From the NCBI GenBank assembly GCA_019239425.1, contig JAFAZX010000064.1, positions 124,001 to 188,000 of the forward strand: a stretch of 64,000 nt of DNA. The letters are read 5' to 3'. A program made the position numbers and the translations under genes. Below, piece after piece: positions 58,391 through 64,000 of this stretch. The notes under the pieces were generated by a model, which was not told the origin of the DNA, searched no databases, and saw only the letters and a list, made by a program, of their open reading frames with translations. Origin of the DNA: Acidobacteriota bacterium (GTDB lineage Bacteria; Acidobacteriota; Blastocatellia; Pyrinomonadales; Pyrinomonadaceae). Positions within the stretch are counted from its first letter, which is position 1. Every line of letters begins with the position of its first letter.

Positions 58391-58465
58391 TGGCTCCGAA
58401 AGCAGGGCTCGAACCTGCGTCCAGCCGGATACGAGCCGGCCGCTCTACCACTGAGCTATTTCAGA
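58391..58465 (-). tRNA. tRNA-Thr (anticodon CGU)
   Basis: A full cloverleaf on the minus strand: acceptor TCTGAAA / TTTCGGA, D arm GCTC / GAGC, anticodon stem GCCGG / CCGGC with loop CTCGTAT (anticodon CGT at 34-36), five-base variable loop TGGAC, T arm GCAGG-TTCGAGC-CCTGC, discriminator G and an encoded CCA. Anticodon CGU reads ACG (Thr). The 1-72 pair is U-A, where many Thr tRNAs have G-C. It lies 35 nt after the minus-strand gene at 58501 and is followed by a clear terminator. Confidence 0.93.
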
Positions 58466-58500
58466 GCCGCGCTAAGCATGGACTCTGCCGGCGGCGAACG

Positions 58501-59901
58501 TCAAGCCTCCTCTTCGACATCTTCGGCGCCGACGACGAACCCGTGCGGGTCGTAGTAGACGCGGACTGGCCCCTGCTCTTCCGCGAGGGGCACGGCGCGC
58601 TTGCCCGAGAACCAGCCCGCCTTCCGCAGGGCCGCGGCCAACTGCGGACTCGCGACCGTGATGCCGTGCACGAGTTCAGGCGTCGGCTTGAAGGCGGTCA
58701 CAAGCCGCTCCGGCGGCGGCGCAGTCCACCCGTTCTTCACGGGGTCTACGCCGTACTTCTCGCACACGCTCTCGACCAACTCCCGCGTGCAGACGGCCTC
58801 GCCGGAGAGGACTTCCCAGGGGAGCGGCAGCTCGTTCCAGACCTTCGTGTTCGGGTCGAGGTCGCCCCCGGAGGCGCGGTGCCACGCGGCCACGTCCGCT
58901 GCCATCAGCCGCAGCACCTTGCCGAAACACATCGCGTCCAACTCCTCCTGCATCCCTAAAGCGTGCAGCAGGGCGACCCAGCTGGCGCGCGCCCTGTTCC
59001 AGGCGCTCGCCGTGTTGTTCCAGGTGCTGGAGTCGTTGCCGCGGCGGACGACCATCGTCTCCCGCCTGATGTCGCTCTTGAGCCACACCTCGCGCAGCAG
59101 TTCCGCGATGCCGTGCAGCACCGTCAGCCACTCGCCGAGCAGCCGCCCCTTCCGCCCGTCGTCGAGTCGTGAGAGGACGAAGGGGTCTGGGAAGACGTGC
59201 GCGACGGCCCACCAGTCGGTGCGCTCTGCGTCGCGCCTGCACCTTTGGAAGAGCACGTCGGCTATCTCGTCGTAGGGGCGCTCCTGCCCCTTGATGGTGA
59301 ACTCGCTGCGGAGGTTCGAGCGCGAGACGTAGTAGGCGATGAAGCAGGCCGTGTTCGCGTCGCGCGCGAACTCCTCGAAGGTCAGGCGGGTCGCGAGGCT
59401 CGACTTGCCGATGCGCGTGAACTCGTACTTGCGCTGCTCGCGCGCGTAGGACGCCTCCTTGCGTTCGAGCCGCGCGAGGTGGCGGAAGAGCTTGTTGTAG
59501 CGCCGGCGGGAAATGTCCAGCCCGGCCTCCTCCCTCTGCACGCGGTTGAGGCGGTCGCGTTTGAAGTCGCTCTGGCCGAACGCCTTCCTGATCTCAGGCC
59601 CGAGTTCGCGGATGAACTGCTCGACCTTCTCGGCGTCGGCGCACTCCTCGGCGGCGAGCGCGCGGGCGGTCTGGAAGAGTTCCGCGGCCTTGCGCACCTG
59701 CCGCACGGGCGGGACGGGGCGGGCGAAGTCCTCCAGCATCGAGGTGATCTGCGTCAGGCCCCGCTTGATGGAGCCGGCCGCGGCCTTCTCTAACACGCCC
59801 CGCTCCTCCGCGGTGAGCGCGTCGCCGAGCGTTTCCAAGACCATCTCCGCGACGTCCTCTGGGCGCCGCCGCCGTTCAAGCGTCTCGAACAGGTGTCTCA
59901 T
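58501..59901 (-). CDS. Unknown 466-aa protein
   Basis: No family recognised. The protein is soluble, helical and charged. It starts with MRHLFETLERRRRPEDVAEM; residues about 105-160 are basic and coiled-coil-like (RLNRVQREEAGLDISRRRYN, KLFRHLARLERKEASYAREQ); the middle is Trp-rich (EWLTVLHGIAELLREVWLK, STWNNTASAWNRARASWVAL). The C-terminus is acidic. It faces the RNA repair cassette with the tRNA-Thr between them. The basic helical core might bind nucleic acid, but this is a guess. Confidence 0.7.
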   Translation of the reverse strand: MRHLFETLERRRRPEDVAEMVLETLGDALTAEERGVLEKAAAGSIKRGLTQITSMLEDFARPVPPVRQVRKAAELFQTARALAAEECADAEKVEQFIRELGPEIRKAFGQSDFKRDRLNRVQREEAGLDISRRRYNKLFRHLARLERKEASYAREQRKYEFTRIGKSSLATRLTFEEFARDANTACFIAYYVSRSNLRSEFTIKGQERPYDEIADVLFQRCRRDAERTDWWAVAHVFPDPFVLSRLDDGRKGRLLGEWLTVLHGIAELLREVWLKSDIRRETMVVRRGNDSSTWNNTASAWNRARASWVALLHALGMQEELDAMCFGKVLRLMAADVAAWHRASGGDLDPNTKVWNELPLPWEVLSGEAVCTRELVESVCEKYGVDPVKNGWTAPPPERLVTAFKPTPELVHGITVASPQLAAALRKAGWFSGKRAVPLAEEQGPVRVYYDPHGFVVGAEDVEEEA

Positions 59902-60011
59902 CGAAACCTACCTTGCCATTCCTCCGCGCGGTTTATCAATCTTCCTACCGGTGGCTGTATCCGGCTGGGCGTCAAATTCTCAGGAGCGTGTCTGTTCCGA
60001 TGAACAACGTT

Positions 60012-61460
60012 TTAGTGGATATTGAGGGCGCTGTATGAGAGCTTCGCGTCGCCGATGCCGAGCTGCGCCTGTGCGACGCCGAGGAGCGCGTAGGCACGAT
60101 CCTCCGCGCCCGGCAGGGCCGACGCCCAACGCCGCGCCGTGTTCGCGCCGCGCTTCTGCGTTTGCAAAAAGGCCAACAGGCGCAGCGACGTGCCGCGCTT
60201 CGTGTCGGCAACCGAGTCGGGCCGCATCTTCAGGGCCAGCGAGCGCGCCTCCTCGAAACGCCCTCGCCGCGCGAGGATGAGGACGCGCTGCAAGGTGACT
60301 TCCGGCTCGATTGCCATCTTCGAAGAGACTTCGTCCCGCGGCTGCTCGACGTCGGCGAGTATGAGCGACGCCGCCTCCGACTGTTCGTTGTCGATGAGCG
60401 CGGCCGTGACGCTCAAGGCCAGCAGACGCATCCCGAAGAGCTTAAGCTCTTCGTCCTTCTCCCCCGTCGACGCGGCGGCCTTCATGCCCTTCAACGCCGA
60501 GTTCACGCACGCGAGGTCTTTCAGCTCGGCGCAGGTGACGGCCACGGCCGCGTAGCCCTTCAGCCGCATCTCCGAGGTGAGCGTGCCGGCCGAACGCATC
60601 GCGCTCTCCTTCTGCCCGAGCCTAACCTGTGTGGGCATCGCCATATAGAGTAAGAACTCGCGCCCCGGCCCCGCGGGGAGTTCCTTCAGAGCCTCTTCGA
60701 GCCACGCCGCGGCCACCTCGGCGTCGCCCCTTCTCCTGAGCGTCTCGGCCCCGCCTAAAAGGGCGGCGGCCCTCGTCTCGGCCGACTTGAGAGAGGAGAC
60801 GGCCGCGTGCGCCGCCTGCGCTTCGCCGCGCGCGAGCTGGGCCTCGACGATCATCATTTCATCACGGCCGGCGTAAGAACTTTCGTCCGGCGACGCCGCC
60901 TTCGCCGCCGCCAGCGTCCGGCGCGCCTCGGCGTAATCGCCGTTCGCCGCCTGTCGCCGGCCGACCCACTCCAAAGCGTCGCGCCGCACCTCGGGCGCTT
61001 CGATGAGTTCCGCCGTTCTGAGTGCCTGGGATATCTCTCCGTTGGTGGCCTGGCGCTGGGCCATGAACGCGTAGACGGTGGAGGCGTTGCCCCCTTTCAA
61101 CTTCCGAACGACGGCCCGCGCCTGATTCGGGTCGCCGGAGTCGCCGAGCCGCTCCGCGACCGCGGTCAGGGTCGCCATGTTGTAAGGGTAGGCGCGGCCG
61201 GCGGTGTCGAGTGCGGCATCCAAATCCCCGGCTTCGGCCTCGGCCTCCCCGACCTCGTCGAGCACCTGCCTCCGCTGGTAATCGTCCCTCATTCGCAGCG
61301 CGGCGGCCTTGGCTTCGACGAGCACGGCGCGTGCTTCGCTCGCCCTGGGGGCAAGGGGCTGGCCCCGTGTCGGGCGCTCCTGCCCGCGTGCGGACAGGAG
61401 CGGGGCCGAAGAGGCCGCCAGGACGATGAGGGCCAGAGAGGTAGTCCGTCTAAGCATCAC
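60012..61460 (-). CDS. Secreted helical-repeat (TPR-like) protein
   Basis: A 482-aa protein with a signal peptide (RRTTSLALIVLAASSAPLLS). The rest is made of paired helices with Ala/Leu spacing typical of tetratricopeptide or related repeats (VLDEVGEAEAEAGDLDAALD, VGRRQAANGDYAEARRTLAA, VTCAELKDLACVNSALKGMK). Such proteins are protein-interaction scaffolds in the periplasm or outside. No catalytic motif is visible and no neighbour suggests a specific role. Confidence 0.75.
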   Translation of the reverse strand: MMLRRTTSLALIVLAASSAPLLSARGQERPTRGQPLAPRASEARAVLVEAKAAALRMRDDYQRRQVLDEVGEAEAEAGDLDAALDTAGRAYPYNMATLTAVAERLGDSGDPNQARAVVRKLKGGNASTVYAFMAQRQATNGEISQALRTAELIEAPEVRRDALEWVGRRQAANGDYAEARRTLAAAKAASPDESSYAGRDEMMIVEAQLARGEAQAAHAAVSSLKSAETRAAALLGGAETLRRRGDAEVAAAWLEEALKELPAGPGREFLLYMAMPTQVRLGQKESAMRSAGTLTSEMRLKGYAAVAVTCAELKDLACVNSALKGMKAAASTGEKDEELKLFGMRLLALSVTAALIDNEQSEAASLILADVEQPRDEVSSKMAIEPEVTLQRVLILARRGRFEEARSLALKMRPDSVADTKRGTSLRLLAFLQTQKRGANTARRWASALPGAEDRAYALLGVAQAQLGIGDAKLSYSALNIH

Positions 61461-61510
61461 ACAAGCTCCGAACGTACGTGGCTAAACCGGCGCGAACGGT
61501 CTGACCTTTA

Positions 61511-63154
61511 TCACGAAGAGGCGCCGCCCCGGAAGCCTTTGACAGAAAACCACAACCACTCTCGGACTCTCTCATCGAGCAGGTGGCCGTGTTCGCGCAG
61601 CGCGCTCTCAAGGCGCGAGACCTGCTCGGGCGTGGGCGCGGAGAAGCTGCGGTTGAACCGTGACAGCCAGCGCACGACGCCCAGCCGGCTCGCCTCTGCA
61701 ATCCGTTCGTCGGTGTCGCCGGTCGCCCTAATCAGGTAGTGGATGCCGTCCCACTTCCCAAGCCTTGCGAGCAGGTGGAGCGCGTTGCGGCGGACGTGCG
61801 GCTGCGACGAGACGCTGAAGACATCCCAGAGCCGCCCCCCGCCGACAGCCGTCGCCCTGCCGGCCAAAGCCTTTCGCGCCTCGCGCGAGACGGTCGGCGT
61901 CTCATCCTTCAGCGCGTCGACGAAGAGCGCGAGGTGTCCGTCGCCGTTCAGTTTCGCGAGAGACTTAATCGCCGCCCTCCTAACCTTTGTCGAACCTCGC
62001 AAAGCGTAAGGGAGCACCAGAAGGTCGTCGGAAGCTGTCCCGGTCTCGCCGATGCCGCCGACGGCGGAGTACAGGTCGCCGACGGCGGCGTCCGCCAGAG
62101 CCGTGCGGTAGATGGAGGCGAAGTCGGCTTCGCCCGCTTTCCTCAGATGGAAACGCGCCTCCTCGCGCACGGAGGCGTGCTGATCGAACAGCGCGCGGCG
62201 TAACTCCGCTCGTGCCTTCTCGGGCACACGATTGACGAAGGTGCGCAACGCCTCGCGCCGCACGGGCATGAAGTGGTCGCCCTTCATCAGCTCAAGCAGT
62301 CCCTCGGCGGCCCCGCCCGCGATTCCTTCGGAGACCCGGCGCGCCGCCCAGAGACGAATCACAGTGTCCGGTTCGGCGAGCGCGCGTTCGAGCAACGCCC
62401 GCGTGTCAGAATTCTCCGCTTCGGCCGCCAGCCTGAAACATATTCTTCTGACAGAGCGGTCGTCCGACTCCAACCCTGACAGGAGCGCGTTCAGACACTT
62501 GTCGCTTTTAAGCAAAGACTCGACGGCTTCGACAAACGGGCCGTGGTCGTCGCGGGCCGCCAGCCCGAGCCGCGCGACGAGGGGCAGATTCTCCACGAAG
62601 CTCGCGCCGTAGCGCGGCGACAGTCTCGGGATGATTGCCTGCCGCGCGGTTTCGCGGACTTTGCCCACCCAGTCGTTGAGTCGGATGAGCAGGAAAGGGA
62701 GTTCGGCGCCGCCGTCCGAACGCGCGAGTCTGTGGACGGCCTCCTCCCTGACGTAGCCGCTCTTGTGGAAGCTCGCCAGACCGAGCAGAGTGTTCCTCTG
62801 GTCGGCAAACCTCTCAAGCCGGTCGAGGTCTTTCGGCGCGAGCCGGTGCCACTCCATCCGGTATCTGCCCGTGTAAGGCGACCTCTCTCTGAAGATGGAG
62901 TCGAGACCGGCCCAGTCGTCCGGCGTGACCGCGGAGAGAAGCCTGTCCACGGCGGCGGCCGCCGCGCGCGCGACGTAAGGGTTCTCGGACAGGACGAAGG
63001 GCGCGACGTCGACGACGGCCGCAGGCTCTCCCTCGTCGGCGATCTGTTCGATTAACTCGGCGTCGTCACGCTTCGAGGTGATTTTCTCCCAGAGGCTGGC
63101 GGGCGTGTTGAGGCGCTCGATGAGGGCGGCGGTCTGTGCTGAGACGTTTCTCAC
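61511..63154 (-). CDS. HEAT-repeat-like protein
   Basis: A 547-aa protein of repeated helix pairs with HEAT/PBS-lyase-like spacing (GYVREEAVHRLARSDG, GKVRETARQAIIPRLS, TKVRRAAIKSLAKLNGDGHL, PTVSREARKALAG). No signal peptide, so it is probably cytoplasmic. HEAT solenoids serve as protein-binding scaffolds. It lies 30 nt after the propeller-like gene on the same strand and is likely in one operon with it. Confidence 0.75.
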   Translation of the reverse strand: MRNVSAQTAALIERLNTPASLWEKITSKRDDAELIEQIADEGEPAAVVDVAPFVLSENPYVARAAAAAVDRLLSAVTPDDWAGLDSIFRERSPYTGRYRMEWHRLAPKDLDRLERFADQRNTLLGLASFHKSGYVREEAVHRLARSDGGAELPFLLIRLNDWVGKVRETARQAIIPRLSPRYGASFVENLPLVARLGLAARDDHGPFVEAVESLLKSDKCLNALLSGLESDDRSVRRICFRLAAEAENSDTRALLERALAEPDTVIRLWAARRVSEGIAGGAAEGLLELMKGDHFMPVRREALRTFVNRVPEKARAELRRALFDQHASVREEARFHLRKAGEADFASIYRTALADAAVGDLYSAVGGIGETGTASDDLLVLPYALRGSTKVRRAAIKSLAKLNGDGHLALFVDALKDETPTVSREARKALAGRATAVGGGRLWDVFSVSSQPHVRRNALHLLARLGKWDGIHYLIRATGDTDERIAEASRLGVVRWLSRFNRSFSAPTPEQVSRLESALREHGHLLDERVREWLWFSVKGFRGGASS

Positions 63155-63185
63155 GATAAAGAATTACACGCGGCGGTTCGTGACT

Positions 63186-64000
63186 TCAGCCCAGCCTGAC
63201 GACGGTGATGGCTTCGGCGCCCGCGACCGCGAACCTTCCGTTCGCCGGGTCGAGCGCCAACGCGGGCGTCGGCGTCTCCTGGTGCCAGATGATGCTGCTG
63301 TTCTCTCTGCCACTCGCCAGCTCGTCCCAGCGTTGGACGACCTGTCCCGTCTTCAGCTCGAAGAGCTTCGGGTGGTCGAAGAACCCGACGGCAAACTCGC
63401 CCAGGGGCATCAGCGTGCCGACCTGTTCGGCGACGGGCGAGAGCGAGACGAGCCGCCCTTCGGTCAGGTCGTAGACGCCGACGAGGGGCGACTGCTCGAT
63501 CTCGGCGTCGGCGGCGAAGACGAAAGTGTCCGGGCCGTTGAAGGCGGCCGCATGAAGCTCCCCGTGCACACCTTCGATTTTGAGATGCCAAATTTCGTCG
63601 AGGCTCTTCGGCTCGGCGAGGGCACGCTCAACGTCGTAGACCTCGCCCGTGTCGAACGGGTGCCACACCCAGCCGGCACTCAAAAGGTAGCGGCCGCCGG
63701 GGCTGAACTGAAGGCGGGAGTGGAAGAAGTCCGCCGGCTTGTTTTCGCGGGCCGTCAGCCTCCGGCCGGTCTCGACCTCTTCAATCTCTATCTTGCAGTA
63801 CTCCTCGGGGCAGTGCGCGATGACGGCCCTCCCGTCCGCGAGCCTCGACAGGGCCACGGGGTACTCGTACGCCTCGGCGTGATAGAAACTCCGGTTCAGC
63901 TCTCGGAGGAGTCGCCCGTTCCTGATGAGGAGACCTTTCGTCCCGAGGCTCTCGTAGATGACCACGTACTCGCAGTCCGGCAGAGCGACGGCGCGGTCGA
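63186..64000 (-). CDS. Propeller-like protein, N-terminus cut by window edge
   Basis: The frame stays open to the right edge (reading DRAVALPDCEYVVIYESLG), so the true start lies outside and the GTG at 63965 is probably internal. The visible 270 or so residues show repeated strand blocks of WD40/YVTN-like propellers (ADGRAVIAHCPEEYCKIEI, QFSPGGRYLLSAGWVW, FNGPDTFVFAADAEIEQSP, LDPANGRFAVAGAEAITVVR). No enzyme motif is seen. It precedes the HEAT-repeat gene on the same strand, and the two may act together. Confidence 0.65.
   Translation of the reverse strand, partial: DRAVALPDCEYVVIYESLGTKGLLIRNGRLLRELNRSFYHAEAYEYPVALSRLADGRAVIAHCPEEYCKIEIEEVETGRRLTARENKPADFFHSRLQFSPGGRYLLSAGWVWHPFDTGEVYDVERALAEPKSLDEIWHLKIEGVHGELHAAAFNGPDTFVFAADAEIEQSPLVGVYDLTEGRLVSLSPVAEQVGTLMPLGEFAVGFFDHPKLFELKTGQVVQRWDELASGRENSSIIWHQETPTPALALDPANGRFAVAGAEAITVVRLG

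Overview
The window is GC-rich, gene-dense bacterial chromosome. Secreted proteins that combine Calx-beta, delta-60 or beta-helix repeats with a C-terminal DUF4214 domain, GC-rich inverted repeats scattered between genes, and the mix of carbohydrate enzymes suggest an Acidobacteriota genome, perhaps Blastocatellia/Pyrinomonadaceae. That placement is an inference from gene content; no rRNA is present. There are no phage capsid, terminase or integrase genes and no T6SS membrane-complex genes.

Left flank (1-19.1 kb): the start of a GH127-type glycosidase gene, two very large secreted Calx-beta/DUF4214 proteins (287-3676 and 15509-19093, both minus), a flavin amine oxidase, an MsbA-like ABC exporter, and a plus-strand cassette. 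The cassette holds a GH18 + polysaccharide deacetylase + glycosyltransferase-2 fusion, an APC permease and a GH2 exo-beta-glucosaminidase-like enzyme, and looks like an amino-sugar polymer cluster. A stand-alone response regulator follows.

Centre (19.2-55.6 kb): a complete extracellular contractile injection system (eCIS), all on the plus strand. A sigma-54 activator with a degenerate, probably unphosphorylatable receiver domain (19658-21055) is followed by three 21-bp direct repeats ending in a perfect palindrome (candidate activator sites) and a near-consensus -24/-12 promoter (21305-21320). Behind it runs one tight array: a small winged-helix protein, a Pvc16-like cap protein, two sheaths, two tubes, a small DUF5908-like protein, a LysM protein, spike hub, spike tip, a hydrophobic protein, gp25, baseplate J, a TIGR02242-type tail protein, three related fibre genes (one collagen-like, one ending in an S74 self-cleaving chaperone), a coiled-coil protein, a tape-measure-like protein and an AAA+ ATPase. 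The first sheath carries a large insertion of repeated modules that also occur in the gene before it.

Cargo (50-55.6 kb): a protein with the leader of DUF4157 cargo but a different body, a small unknown protein, a 1075-aa DUF4157 protein ending in a WHH-type HNH nuclease, and right behind it a SUKH (SMI1/KNR4) immunity-like gene. The pairing suggests a nuclease effector with its own antidote.

Right flank (55.6-64 kb): a coupled methyltransferase / RNA ligase / HD-Pnk cassette that looks like an RNA repair operon, a tRNA-Thr(CGU) with its terminator, an unknown 466-aa protein, a secreted helical-repeat protein, a HEAT-repeat protein and a truncated propeller-like protein. Four different inverted repeats lie in intergenic DNA (182-272, 7038-7181, 27224-27294, 58256-58321); one interrupts the eCIS operon between tube 1 and sheath 2.
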